A stretch of DNA of 64,000 bases from Sphingobacterium sp. UBA7855 (GTDB taxonomy: Bacteria > Bacteroidota > Bacteroidia > Sphingobacteriales > Sphingobacteriaceae), in NCBI GenBank assembly GCA_002500745.1, contig DLST01000018.1, forward strand, positions 625,863-689,862, read 5' to 3'. Below the pieces are notes generated by a model. That model saw only the letters and a list, made by a program, of their open reading frames with translations, did no database searches and was not told the DNA's origin. Each line of letters opens with the position of its first letter. Position 1 is the stretch's first letter. Of the stretch, positions 17,740 to 26,569 are shown in pieces. The position numbers and the translations under genes are program-made.

Positions 17740-18750
17740 ATGAGATTCGAAAACTATACAATTAAAGATATCGCTAAGGCGCTTAATTTATCCACTTCCA
17801 CGATCTCGAGAGCCCTAAGAGATAGTTATGAAATAAGCCCCGAAACAAAAAAGATTGTATTGGAATATGCCGAAAAAATAAACTATCGTGCCAACCCGAT
17901 TGCTAGAAGTTTGAAAGAGCGTCGTAGTCATTCAATCGGTGTTATTGTTAGCGAAATAGCCAATAATTTTTTCTCACAGGTCATCAACGGTGTAGAATCT
18001 GTTGCTTATGACAAGAACTTTCAAATTATAATATCACAAACGCATGAATCGTCTGTACGTGAACGACTAAATGTTGAATATTTAACTTCCAGATCCATTG
18101 ACGGACTATTGATTGCATTATCTTCGGAAACCGAAGATATATCCTATTTGCAGCAGCTGAAGGAGCGGGGATTTCCAATTGTCTTTTTTGATCGCGTGCC
18201 GCAGCAGTTTGACACTTACAAAGTCGTTGTAAACAATCAACAAGGAGCCTATGATGCGACGCAACACCTTATAAAACTTGGAAAGAAAAAAATTGCACAC
18301 CTGACAAACTCCAAATCATTATCTATAACGAAGGATCGATTAATTGGCTATAAAAAGGCGCTAATGGCGAATCATATGGATTTCGATCCAAATTTGGTCA
18401 AGTATTGCCAACATGGCGGACTACACGCAGAAGAAATTGAGAAAGCTGTTGAGGAACTTATCCGCATTGGTTTTGATGCTATTTTCATTTCGGGCGACAA
18501 ATTAACCACAGGATATCTTCATGTAATAAAAAAAAGGCCTTTAGCAATACAACAAGATATCGCTATTGCTGGATTTACAAACTCAAATGTTGTCGACTTA
18601 TTTTCTTCCAAAGTAACAGCAATTAGACAGCCTGCTTTCGAAATGGGGAAAATCGCGACAGAATTGCTTATTAAGTTGATAGAAACCAAATATCCAATCG
18701 CTGAATTTGAAACACGTGTATTACCTACTGAATTGATCAACAACGATTAA
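17740..18750 (+). CDS. LacI-family transcriptional regulator
   Basis: DNA-binding regulator of 336 residues. The N-terminal helix-turn-helix and hinge (about residues 5-60) read TIKDIAKALNLSTSTISRAL and, further on, NPIARSLKERRS. A periplasmic-binding-protein-like effector domain follows from IGVIVSEIANNFFSQVINGVE (about 65) to the end. It is divergent from the pectin susC operon, with a perfect palindrome between them, so it probably controls that operon and itself, and perhaps the galacturonate genes. The effector is probably a pectin breakdown product such as galacturonate or KDG, which is inference. I used the ATG at 17740; a TTG three codons upstream is less likely. Confidence 0.9.
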   Translation: MRFENYTIKDIAKALNLSTSTISRALRDSYEISPETKKIVLEYAEKINYRANPIARSLKERRSHSIGVIVSEIANNFFSQVINGVESVAYDKNFQIIISQTHESSVRERLNVEYLTSRSIDGLLIALSSETEDISYLQQLKERGFPIVFFDRVPQQFDTYKVVVNNQQGAYDATQHLIKLGKKKIAHLTNSKSLSITKDRLIGYKKALMANHMDFDPNLVKYCQHGGLHAEEIEKAVEELIRIGFDAIFISGDKLTTGYLHVIKKRPLAIQQDIAIAGFTNSNVVDLFSSKVTAIRQPAFEMGKIATELLIKLIETKYPIAEFETRVLPTELINND

Positions 18751-18777
18751 ATCAATGGGGCGCTGAACTTACATCAA

Positions 18778-18812
18778 ACAAAAAAACCGTAAGAAATGAT
18801 ATTCTTACGGTT
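18778..18812 (-). terminator. Terminator of the outer-membrane receptor gene
   Basis: An 11-bp perfect stem (18785-18795 with 18802-18812, core CCGTAAGAA) has a six-base loop. On the minus strand it is followed by a run of T, which are the A residues at 18780-18786. It lies 21 bp past the stop of the minus-strand gene at 18834 and may also serve the converging lacI-type gene. Confidence 0.75.
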
Positions 18813-18833
18813 GGATAATAAGACATTGTTGTC

Positions 18834-21242
18834 CTATTGCGCCCTTTCCTTCTCTTCGTTACTTGTATCTTTCTTACGGTAGTTATTTTTTAAATTTCCA
18901 AATTTATAGGAATAGGTCAGTCGCAGCACACGCCGGTCTTGGTATTGCCTAATACTGGAGTCAAAATCTCCAAAATTAGTTTTCAGATTCTGATTGCCTG
19001 TATTAAACACATCGGTCACAGCGAACTTTAATGAACTTCGTTGATCTTTAAATGTTTTTGTCGCTCCAACTTCCATATCCCAACGGCCCTCCATGTCGTA
19101 GACATTATATTTGAAAGGAGAGAAATACCTTAAGTTGACATTCGCCGACAGACTTTTTGTTAGCTTAAGATTGTGCATGGATGTAGCTTGCAAAAGAAAA
19201 GATTTTCTTTTTAGTGGACGACCGCCCACCATACCATCAAAGTTAAAATAGATACCTGTAACATTGTTATTCATGCTCCAAATAGTGGATACTGTAACCG
19301 GAATGTTGAGATTCAGATAAGCCGTTAAATTTTTACCTAAATTTTCACGTATAACCCAAGTTTGTTTCAGTACCGAATCTTGTCCCATGCTTTCTACAAT
19401 AGCATCCCTTACATCGTTAATACCCAATGTCACATTATAACGCTGCATCAACGTATAATTGAAGGTAAATTCATTGGAATATTGCGGATTTAGATACGGA
19501 TTACCACGCTCAAAGGTTAGTTTATCAATGAAATAATCAAAAGGATTAAGCTGACGGTAATTCGGTCGGGTGATTTTCCTTGCATAACCCAAGGAAAAAA
19601 TGTGGTTTGCATGGAGGGTATACGTTAGGTTTGCATTCGGAAAAAGCTTAAAGTAATTCCGTTTCACCTGCTTATTTAATGTTAATGAATTTCCGTCGGA
19701 AAACGTATATTCCCCTCTTGCTCCTACCTTCATTCCCCATTTTCCAATCGTATTGTTATAGTCTATGTATGCCGCGGCAATCTGCTCTTTATACACAAAA
19801 TGATTTGTACGCTTTTCATTGTTAATCCAAGAATTATTCAAAAAATCTTCAAAAGTTAAATCGTTATCCGACATAACATTGGAGTATTTAGCTCCCATTT
19901 CAATCTTGGAGACCTTAGATAGTGGTTGTTCATAATCCAGTTTGGCGACATAAATATCAATTCCGATGGGCATTCTACTTCGTTGGATCTCTTCAGGCGT
20001 AATTGCGTCCATCTGACCATCAAAATATTGATTATTGTAACTAACACGTTTACTGCTATTGAATTTACTCCAATCCAGGTCGAGCGTGAGTTTTCGTCCA
20101 TTAGAATCAATTCGAAACTCGTTGTTCAAATTAGCAGAGTAACGATCAAATAATTCTTTGAATGCAGACGTGGAAATCAAAAGGGAATCCAATGTTGTAA
20201 AAGATTTTCCCACATTGGTCTTACTATCGTTATCATTGTATTCGACATTATTTGATCCATTAAACTGTACCGTGACTGTGTTTCTAGCTGATGTCTTTTG
20301 CTCTATCCCAAAACGATAAGAATGGTTTCTTTCCTTTTCGTGTAATAGCGACCGTTGATTGAAATAAGTCTTTATTCCTTCATTCTGTATGATACGGTCG
20401 AGCAGAAGCTTCCGGTAGCTTTTTTCATCGGAATAGGCATACGATCCGAATAGGGTTGTATTGTTCTTTTTATAGTTTAACGACAAAGAGCTATTCCCTC
20501 TGAATTTTTCTCCCCTCCCTGCCGTCATGTTAAAGGTGCCGTTAAACCCTTCCATCCGATTTTTTTTTAGAACGATATTTATAGTTCCTACTGCCCCCTC
20601 AGCATCATCCTTAGCTGCGCGAGCGGTTATGACTTCGACTGACTTAATCTGATTGCCGTCTGTACTTTTCAAAAAATTCAACAACTGTTCACCCGACATA
20701 TAGGTCTGCCGTCCATCGATAGTAACGGACACACCAGATTGGCCCATCAACTGTAAATTATTGTTGTTATCCAAACTTACTCCTGGAGCTCGTTGCACAA
20801 TATCTAGGGCATTATTACCTGCTGCCAAGGGAGAATTATCCACATTTAGGACCAATTTACCGGGCTTGCTTTCAACCATCGGCCGCTTACCTTCAACAGC
20901 AACTTCCTGCAGTTTTCGTGTATCGGTGTTCAACAGAATTATCGGAGCATTGTAATCTGACCTACCAATATCAAAAACATTACTTTTATTGCTTATATAC
21001 CCGACCATCTTGATGTTGACATAATAACGTCCAGGTGTTATATCTGAAAATTGGTATTTTCCATTATCATCTGTAACCCCTGTTTTCAACATAACGTCCA
21101 TCTTGGCGCTCATGAGGTAAACCGTTGCAGAAGCCAAAGGCGCGTTGTTTTCCAGCTGTACTTTCCCTGTGACTTTAACTTGCGCACAGGCGAAGGAAGC
21201 AATCAATAAATTTAAGAGTAAGAGGTAAAAAAATCTTTTCAT
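18834..21242 (-). CDS. TonB-dependent receptor, OMP_b-brl_3 type
   Basis: Outer-membrane protein of 802 residues with a signal peptide (residues 1-20, ending FACAQ). A carboxypeptidase-regulatory-like domain follows (about 23-105), then a plug region with PMVESKPGKLVLNVD, ALDIVQRAPGVSLD, VTIDGRQTYMSG and AEGAVGTINIVLKK, and a large beta-barrel. This is the outer-membrane beta-barrel family 3 layout, distinct from SusC. Substrates of the family are mostly unknown; no SusD partner is adjacent. The gene stands alone between a terminator and the PspC operon. I chose the ATG at 21242 because the upstream seven residues lie outside a normal signal peptide. Confidence 0.87.
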   Translation of the reverse strand: MKRFFYLLLLNLLIASFACAQVKVTGKVQLENNAPLASATVYLMSAKMDVMLKTGVTDDNGKYQFSDITPGRYYVNIKMVGYISNKSNVFDIGRSDYNAPIILLNTDTRKLQEVAVEGKRPMVESKPGKLVLNVDNSPLAAGNNALDIVQRAPGVSLDNNNNLQLMGQSGVSVTIDGRQTYMSGEQLLNFLKSTDGNQIKSVEVITARAAKDDAEGAVGTINIVLKKNRMEGFNGTFNMTAGRGEKFRGNSSLSLNYKKNNTTLFGSYAYSDEKSYRKLLLDRIIQNEGIKTYFNQRSLLHEKERNHSYRFGIEQKTSARNTVTVQFNGSNNVEYNDNDSKTNVGKSFTTLDSLLISTSAFKELFDRYSANLNNEFRIDSNGRKLTLDLDWSKFNSSKRVSYNNQYFDGQMDAITPEEIQRSRMPIGIDIYVAKLDYEQPLSKVSKIEMGAKYSNVMSDNDLTFEDFLNNSWINNEKRTNHFVYKEQIAAAYIDYNNTIGKWGMKVGARGEYTFSDGNSLTLNKQVKRNYFKLFPNANLTYTLHANHIFSLGYARKITRPNYRQLNPFDYFIDKLTFERGNPYLNPQYSNEFTFNYTLMQRYNVTLGINDVRDAIVESMGQDSVLKQTWVIRENLGKNLTAYLNLNIPVTVSTIWSMNNNVTGIYFNFDGMVGGRPLKRKSFLLQATSMHNLKLTKSLSANVNLRYFSPFKYNVYDMEGRWDMEVGATKTFKDQRSSLKFAVTDVFNTGNQNLKTNFGDFDSSIRQYQDRRVLRLTYSYKFGNLKNNYRKKDTSNEEKERAQ

Positions 21243-21375
21243 TCGTTTATAAAATAGATGCAAAAGCAGTTACGTTGGTGGTATTCAATAGGCTTATCAC
21301 ACGGGGTTGCGTACTGACTTTCGATTGGCTAAAGCTACCTTGCCTTCCGCCCGCAGGCAGAAGACACGGTATCGA

Positions 21376-23046
21376 TTATTTCTTTTTTGTTTCTACTATG
21401 ACACCATCTTTTTTCACCTTAATAATGGTATCACGACGGATGACAATAGACGTATCATTTGCCGCTACTTCACTGTCTTCTGCATCTACTTCGTCGTTGT
21501 CATCAGATTTTTTCGGTGACAGGGCACATTTCAACCCAAGTGAAGTAACCATAAATTCGACATCCTTTACTTCACTTAAATCCTCACTGTACCGGTCACG
21601 ACATTCATAAAATGAAATATCCCTTAATTTATCTTCCAGTTTATCGTTAATGATCAGTTTGGTTCCAACTGGAAGAAACAATGTTATATTGACTTCTTGG
21701 TCCCGATAGAGTTCACCTTCATTTAATTGAAAAGCATTGTCAAATACTAGAGATGTACTATCTTGCCTCAACGTATAATGAATGTTACTTGCTCTATCCG
21801 TTGCAACTTTATAGGAGTTTCCTTTAGCCGAATATTCATAGCGTACGTAAGGTTCTTGTAAGGAGTCGATACGTTCGATGCGGATGCGAATATTACGTCT
21901 TAAATAGGTAGACAGGTTTTCGCTTTTTATGCCCAGACCGCTTTTTACACCGTTCTTTAAACGAATCACCCGAATATCATTTTCATTTAAGTAATAAACA
22001 GCTTGCTTTTGCAGCGGCTTCTCTTCAACAATTGTACTTGACTCTTTGAATTCTTTTGCTACGGATGTAGAATAGTAAATAATAGCACCTATCGAAGCCA
22101 ACCACACCAAAAATAATGTTGTAGTCAAATAATTGCTCATTGGCTTTTTCTCGAAAAGAACACGGAGAAGTAAATAGAACAATCCAGCAAACGGGATAAA
22201 AATGGCCAAGAAACCTGCTATCAATGCAAAAGGTACATCGCTCGGATCCATTAAATAAAATGGTCCAGAATTATCCATAACGTCCGGAATGATGTTTAGA
22301 ATAGCTAATGCAAAGAAAATAAGTCCAATGATCAAACCAATGAGGGTCAAACCAACGATTATAACAAAGAATACGCCAATGACTTTTACAATAATCTGCA
22401 ATAATTTAGCAACACTATCGCCTGTACGATCCATACCCCTTGAAAATGAGTCACGTACTCCACTCATTTCTTCGTCGAAAGAACGTTTAAAATTATGAAT
22501 ATTTGGCGCCTCACCACGCATCTCCATTTTATCTGCACGTGTGATAGCCAACGGCATTACAATCCATAGTATGACATAGACCAATACACCTGATCCACCG
22601 ATCACAACAAACAAAGCAAAAAGTAAACGTACCCATTTAGCCTCAATGCCAAAAAAGTGCCCAAGTCCACTACATACTCCACTAAAAACCTTATCATCAG
22701 GGTCGCGCATCAATTTTTTTCCCACTTTAAACCCATCTGCATTCGACTGTTGCTGGAAAGACGCATAACCATCCTGATCTTCGGATTCAAAATCGCTAAC
22801 GCTTCCCATTTGCTCGATCACTGCATTTACGTCATCCATATTAAGCACTTCCTTGCTACCTGCCTGAATCTTCTCAGTAAACATTTCAGCAATACGATTC
22901 TCGATATCTTCTAAAATTTCGCGACTATCTTCTGATTGTCCAAAGTGCTTCTTTATATCAATCATGTACGAGCGAAGCACCTCATACGCATCCTCTTCGA
23001 TATGAAAGACGATACTATTTATGTTGATAATTATTGTCTTATTCAT
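21376..23046 (-). CDS. PspC-domain membrane protein
   Basis: Membrane protein of 556 residues. The cytoplasmic N-terminus (about 1-75) starts MNKTIIININSIVFHIEEDAYE, a form common in Bacteroidota PspC proteins. The PspC domain with KVFSGVCSGLGHFFGI and its helix is at about 100-165. Three further membrane segments follow (about 200-310), then a soluble C-terminal region with no family I can name. PspC proteins elsewhere sense envelope stress. The gene overlaps the end of the padR-like gene by eight bases, so the two are co-translated and the PadR protein probably controls both. The start is the ATG at 23046 inside that overlap. Confidence 0.85.
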   Translation of the reverse strand: MNKTIIININSIVFHIEEDAYEVLRSYMIDIKKHFGQSEDSREILEDIENRIAEMFTEKIQAGSKEVLNMDDVNAVIEQMGSVSDFESEDQDGYASFQQQSNADGFKVGKKLMRDPDDKVFSGVCSGLGHFFGIEAKWVRLLFALFVVIGGSGVLVYVILWIVMPLAITRADKMEMRGEAPNIHNFKRSFDEEMSGVRDSFSRGMDRTGDSVAKLLQIIVKVIGVFFVIIVGLTLIGLIIGLIFFALAILNIIPDVMDNSGPFYLMDPSDVPFALIAGFLAIFIPFAGLFYLLLRVLFEKKPMSNYLTTTLFLVWLASIGAIIYYSTSVAKEFKESSTIVEEKPLQKQAVYYLNENDIRVIRLKNGVKSGLGIKSENLSTYLRRNIRIRIERIDSLQEPYVRYEYSAKGNSYKVATDRASNIHYTLRQDSTSLVFDNAFQLNEGELYRDQEVNITLFLPVGTKLIINDKLEDKLRDISFYECRDRYSEDLSEVKDVEFMVTSLGLKCALSPKKSDDNDEVDAEDSEVAANDTSIVIRRDTIIKVKKDGVIVETKKK

Positions 23047-23410
23047 CGTTATTATCTTTAACCGGTTTAGTTGAATCATTGTTTCTACCTACCAATGAAG
23101 TGTTTACAGCAAACACCAACTCATTCCAGGTAACATCTAATCTAGAAAGGACTTCCAATCCTTCTTGTGTGATTTCATAATATTTTCTAGGCGGACCTGA
23201 AGTTGACTCTTTCCATATATAGCTTAACAGTCCGTTGTTTTTTAGACGGGTCAAAAGCGGATATAAGGTACCTTCTACTACTAATAATTGAGCTTTCTTC
23301 AGTTCGCTGATAATATCAGAGGCATAAATTTCTCCTCGAGAAATTATGGATAGGATACAATATTCAAGTATACCTTTCCTCATTTGTATTTGTGTATTTT
23401 CAGCTATCAT
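23039..23410 (-). CDS. PadR-family transcriptional regulator
   Basis: Small winged-helix regulator of 123 residues. The sequence has RKGILEYCILSIIS, then SDIISELKKAQLLVVEGTLYPLLTRLKNNGLL and SGPPRKYYEITQEG, which are the recognition helix and wing of PadR proteins. The start is the ATG at 23410; the longer frame upstream adds 13 residues lying over the promoter. It overlaps the PspC gene by eight bases. PadR-PspC pairs of this kind are common in Bacteroidota. The regulator probably represses its own operon. Confidence 0.9.
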   Translation of the reverse strand: MIAENTQIQMRKGILEYCILSIISRGEIYASDIISELKKAQLLVVEGTLYPLLTRLKNNGLLSYIWKESTSGPPRKYYEITQEGLEVLSRLDVTWNELVFAVNTSLVGRNNDSTKPVKDNNDE

Positions 23411-23417
23411 AACAATA

Positions 23418-23449
23418 CAAAGATATATGTATTTTATGGTACCATGCAA
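23418..23449 (-). promoter_or_regulatory. Promoter of the padR-pspC operon
   Basis: On the minus strand a TATCTTTG element (23418-23425) fits the Bacteroidota -7 consensus, with a TTG about 21 nt upstream. The ATG of the padR-like gene is seven bases downstream of the element, so the 5' leader would be very short. Just upstream, TGGTACC-containing sequence at about 23436-23454 repeats as a partial inverted repeat (GGTACCAT and ATGGTAC) and is a candidate PadR operator. Confidence 0.6.
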
Positions 23450-23557
23450 TACATAGTACCATCCAAAACAATAAAAATATACAAATGACTGATTTACAGG
23501 AAAATAATTTTTAAAAAAATAATAATTTAATTTCTATCAGGAAATTTTTGGATATTT

Positions 23558-23947
23558 ATGGCCATGATTAAAATCTTGCTAGACTATAAATGGTGTTTTA
23601 TTTGGGCCATCATAGTTATCGTTTTATGCACACTCCCGGGCAACAATTTCGACGCAGTTCCTTCTTATCCAGGTATGGATAAATTAGTCCATTGCGGTAT
23701 GTTCTTTGTTTTCTGCACGCTGTTATATAATGGGGTGATCCAACAATTCAGCGGCAAACCTACACGTTGGGTTCCTTTCTTTATTGTGTCTATACTCGGA
23801 TTCTTATTTGCAGGGCTAACGGAATTACTTCAGCTTTACATTTTCACATATCGCAGTGGCGATTGGTGGGATTTATTTGCTGACACTGTCGGAATAGGCA
23901 TGGCAGGATTTGCTTATCTTCTGAACTATGTTAACCGAAGGTCATAG
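23558..23947 (+). CDS. VanZ-like family membrane protein
   Basis: Integral membrane protein of 129 residues with about four hydrophobic helices and the VanZ-like pattern: a first helix ending in P-G, then DKLVHCGMFFVF, a third helix leading to LTELLQ, and GDWWDLFADTVGIGMAG. The Asp-Lys-x-x-His and Glu-Gln-type polar residues are conserved in the family. The function of most VanZ homologues is unknown; the named member lowers teicoplanin binding. It stands alone between the padR promoter and the convergent comF-like gene. Confidence 0.82.
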   Translation: MAMIKILLDYKWCFIWAIIVIVLCTLPGNNFDAVPSYPGMDKLVHCGMFFVFCTLLYNGVIQQFSGKPTRWVPFFIVSILGFLFAGLTELLQLYIFTYRSGDWWDLFADTVGIGMAGFAYLLNYVNRRS

Positions 23948-24005
23948 ATCGGTAGATGGGTTTATTCCGATAGGTTGCCCCAATAAGCTAGGCTTGGAGA
24001 ATGAA

Positions 24006-24704
24006 CTAGGCCCTGGCCAAAGTAGCAACAGAAATCCGACAGTCAAAAGATTCGAAAAGCATTAACGCTGCTGAAATAACTGTTGCGCCGGTTGTTAACA
24101 CATCGTCCACCAGTAGTATGTGCACATTATCCATTAAAACAGTGGTTTGACAATCAAAGATATCGCTGACGTTTTCATAGCGCTCGAGCCTTCCCTTGCC
24201 GGTCTGACTAATGGTTGCTTTCTTCCTAACCAAAATATCCTCCCGCAATGGAATTTCCATCGCTCTGGCTATTCCCCTTCCAAAGTAGGTAGATTGATTA
24301 TATCCTCTTTTTCGTAGTTTACTACGATGTAAAGGCACGGGAATCACAAAATCGATATCTCGGTATGCCTTTACTTCGATTAATTTTAAGCCATATTGAT
24401 AGCCAAAATATTCCGCAATAAAAGGTTGGTTATTGTATTTAATCTGATAGATTAGACGCTCTACACGGCTATCCTTTTGCATGAACAAAAAAGAGCATGC
24501 TTCTTCCAACGGTGCTTTTCCCCAGAGCTGTCTTGCGGTATCATTATCTGAATATTCGTGATAGTTCGTATAGGGCAAATGAAAATCGCATGCTATGCAG
24601 ATAAACTTTTCCTGATATTTTAGCACACAACCGCAACATCCACATTCTCTAGGAAAAAATATAGATAAAAAATCGCCAAAAAGCTTATTTAGTTCGGACT
24701 TCAT
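24006..24704 (-). CDS. ComF family protein (phosphoribosyltransferase-like)
   Basis: The 232-residue protein has an N-terminal zinc-ribbon-like segment (CGCC near residue 21 and CIAC near 37) and a C-terminal type I phosphoribosyltransferase fold. The PRPP-binding loop is HILLVDDVLTTGATV near residues 195-209, and VIPVPLHRSKLRKRGYNQS near 121 is the ComF signature. ComF is needed for DNA uptake in naturally competent bacteria; its exact activity is not settled. It lies 41 bp after rlmN on the same strand and may share its transcript. Confidence 0.9.
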   Translation of the reverse strand: MKSELNKLFGDFLSIFFPRECGCCGCVLKYQEKFICIACDFHLPYTNYHEYSDNDTARQLWGKAPLEEACSFLFMQKDSRVERLIYQIKYNNQPFIAEYFGYQYGLKLIEVKAYRDIDFVIPVPLHRSKLRKRGYNQSTYFGRGIARAMEIPLREDILVRKKATISQTGKGRLERYENVSDIFDCQTTVLMDNVHILLVDDVLTTGATVISAALMLFESFDCRISVATLARA

Positions 24705-24745
24705 CTGGTTAACTATCCTATTAAAGATAGGAATAATCCATCAGA

Positions 24746-25816
24746 TTATGCTTCAGATTCCTCTTCTTTCTTATCCTTGATAGCTAATTGCCCACAAGCA
24801 GCATCAATATCCTTTCCACGGCTACGTCTCACATTCGTGATGATTCCTTGACTTTTAAGATAATTTGCAAAAATTTCGATTTTATCTGCCTCGGCATTTA
24901 GGAAGTCTGCTAATGCAATAGGATTATATTCAATTAGATTGACCTTACACGGTACATGTTTACAGAATTTGGCCAGTTCTTTCGCATCTTCCAATTCATC
25001 ATTGAAATTATTAAAGACAATATATTCAAATGTGATCGGGCTCTTTGTTTTGGCATAGAAATATTTAAGGGCTTCAGCCAGCGCTTTTAGGGAATTCTGC
25101 TCGTTAATCGGCATAATTTCATTTCGCTTTTTATCATTTGCGGCATGCAAAGAAAGCGCTAAGTTGAAACGCACTTGATCATCACCCAATTTCTTAATCA
25201 TTTTTGCAATACCGGCCGTGGACACCGTAATCCGCTTGGCAGCCATATTCAATCCATCTGGAGCAGTAATACGTTCTACCGATTTCATCATATTGGCATA
25301 ATTCAACAAGGGCTCTCCCATTCCCATATAGACAATATTTGTCAGAGGCTGACCATAATTCTCTTCGGCTTGCTTGCTGATTAGAACAACCTGATCATAG
25401 ATCTCATCGGCATTGAGGTTCCTTTTTCGATCCATATAGCCTGTTGCACAGAACTTACAGGTCAGACTACAGCCTACTTGTGAACTGACACAGGCTGTCA
25501 TACGCTCGGGAGCAGGGATTAACACGCCCTCAATGATATTATTATCATAGAGCCAAAAACTACTTTTAATGGTTTTATCCGAACTGATCTGTGATTCTTT
25601 AACTGTAACTGCATTGATTGTAAAATGCTCTTTTAGCTTCTCGCGAAGGGATTTACTTAGATTGCTCATCTGATCAAAATCTACACAAGATTTAACCCAA
25701 ATCCATTCATAGATCTGTTTTGCACGAAAACCTTGCTCCCCCAACGCTGTAAGTTGGTCTTTGATCTGATCCAAAGACAAACTCCTGATATCTATTCTTT
25801 TACTTTTTTCAATCAC
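24746..25816 (-). CDS. rlmN: Dual-specificity 23S rRNA A2503 / tRNA A37 methyltransferase RlmN
   Basis: Radical-SAM enzyme of 356 residues that adds a C2 methyl group to A2503 of 23S rRNA and A37 of some tRNAs. The N-terminal domain (1-90) has FRAKQIYEWIW. The radical-SAM cluster motif is CKFCATG after VGCSLT near residue 112, and the methyl-carrying Cys is in the C-terminal AACGQL. I start it at the GTG at 25816, giving VIEKSKRIDIRSLS; the next Met is about 50 residues in, too late for the domain. A -7 element ends only four bases before this GTG, so the mRNA may be leaderless. Confidence 0.92.
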   Translation of the reverse strand: MIEKSKRIDIRSLSLDQIKDQLTALGEQGFRAKQIYEWIWVKSCVDFDQMSNLSKSLREKLKEHFTINAVTVKESQISSDKTIKSSFWLYDNNIIEGVLIPAPERMTACVSSQVGCSLTCKFCATGYMDRKRNLNADEIYDQVVLISKQAEENYGQPLTNIVYMGMGEPLLNYANMMKSVERITAPDGLNMAAKRITVSTAGIAKMIKKLGDDQVRFNLALSLHAANDKKRNEIMPINEQNSLKALAEALKYFYAKTKSPITFEYIVFNNFNDELEDAKELAKFCKHVPCKVNLIEYNPIALADFLNAEADKIEIFANYLKSQGIITNVRRSRGKDIDAACGQLAIKDKKEEESEA

Positions 25817-25820
25817 GGTA

Positions 25821-25828
25821 CAAAGATA
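25821..25828 (-). promoter_or_regulatory. -7 promoter element of rlmN
   Basis: TATCTTTG on the minus strand fits TAnnTTTG exactly and ends four bases before the rlmN GTG. The nearest upstream TTG (25844-25846) is 15 nt away, shorter than usual, and lies in the T-tract of the miaE terminator. Confidence 0.5.
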
Positions 25829-25844
25829 AGAATAATTAAGTGAC

Positions 25845-25875
25845 AAAAAATCCCGTTCTACGAAATAGAACGGGA
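25845..25875 (-). terminator. Terminator of miaE
   Basis: A 10-bp perfect stem (25851-25860 with 25866-25875, core CCCGTTCTA) has a CGAAA loop and is followed on the minus strand by six T. It lies 44 bp after the miaE stop and separates that gene from rlmN. Confidence 0.9.
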
Positions 25876-25919
25876 CAACTGTTATGTATGTGTTTTAAAA
25901 TAGGTAGGGCGATATCCAA

Positions 25920-26501
25920 TTAGCCATGAATGGCCTCTTTATTTCCATATGACTGAATAAGCTTACCTTCAAAATCCAGCCACTCCTTCCAACGCTTTTC
26001 TACATCAACATCTACGCTATATTTACGTGCAAAATTTAAAAATGTGGTATAATGATTTGCTTCGGAAACCATTAAATCGTAATAAAACTTTGCCAATTCT
26101 TTATCTTGAATATTTTGCGACAGCACTCTAAAACGTTCACAACTACGAGCTTCAATCATCGCTGCAAATAATAAACGGTCTATAAAAGCCATGTTACGGC
26201 TCCCGTCCTTTTTAGAGAATTTCATCAACTGACCTACATAATCATCTTTTCGCTCACGCCCTAAAGTATATCCTCGTTCTTTAATGATATCAATGACCAT
26301 CTTAAAATGTTCCATTTCTTCGATAGCGATTGCGGTCAATTCATGTACTAAATCCTCGTGCTCTGAGTTGTTTGTAATTAAGGATATTGCATTTGAAGCA
26401 GCTTTTTGTTCACACCATGCATGATCTGTCAAAATCTCCTCTAAATTACCTTCTGCGATGTTTGCCCACCGCGGATCTGTCAATAACTTTAATCCAAGCA
26501 T
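25920..26501 (-). CDS. miaE: tRNA-(ms2io6A) hydroxylase MiaE
   Basis: Di-iron monooxygenase of 193 residues that hydroxylates the isopentenyl group of ms2i6A at tRNA position 37. It is a ferritin-like four-helix bundle. Metal ligands are visible in EQKAAS (near 31), EEMEHF (near 61), EARSCERF (near 117) and SEANHY (near 147). The substrate requires MiaA and MiaB modification elsewhere in the genome. Its neighbour rlmN also modifies A37-region tRNA bases. The gene has its own promoter and terminator. Confidence 0.9.
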   Translation of the reverse strand: MLGLKLLTDPRWANIAEGNLEEILTDHAWCEQKAASNAISLITNNSEHEDLVHELTAIAIEEMEHFKMVIDIIKERGYTLGRERKDDYVGQLMKFSKKDGSRNMAFIDRLLFAAMIEARSCERFRVLSQNIQDKELAKFYYDLMVSEANHYTTFLNFARKYSVDVDVEKRWKEWLDFEGKLIQSYGNKEAIHG

Positions 26502-26526
26502 CTTACTCTCTAAATGATTTATTCCA

Positions 26527-26534
26527 CAAAGGTA
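26527..26534 (-). promoter_or_regulatory. -7 promoter element of miaE
   Basis: TACCTTTG on the minus strand fits the TAnnTTTG consensus and lies 25 bp upstream of the miaE ATG, predicting a leader of about 20 nt. Confidence 0.5.
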
Positions 26535-26569
26535 TGTAATATCTAAACGTTAAAAAAATGATAATATCG

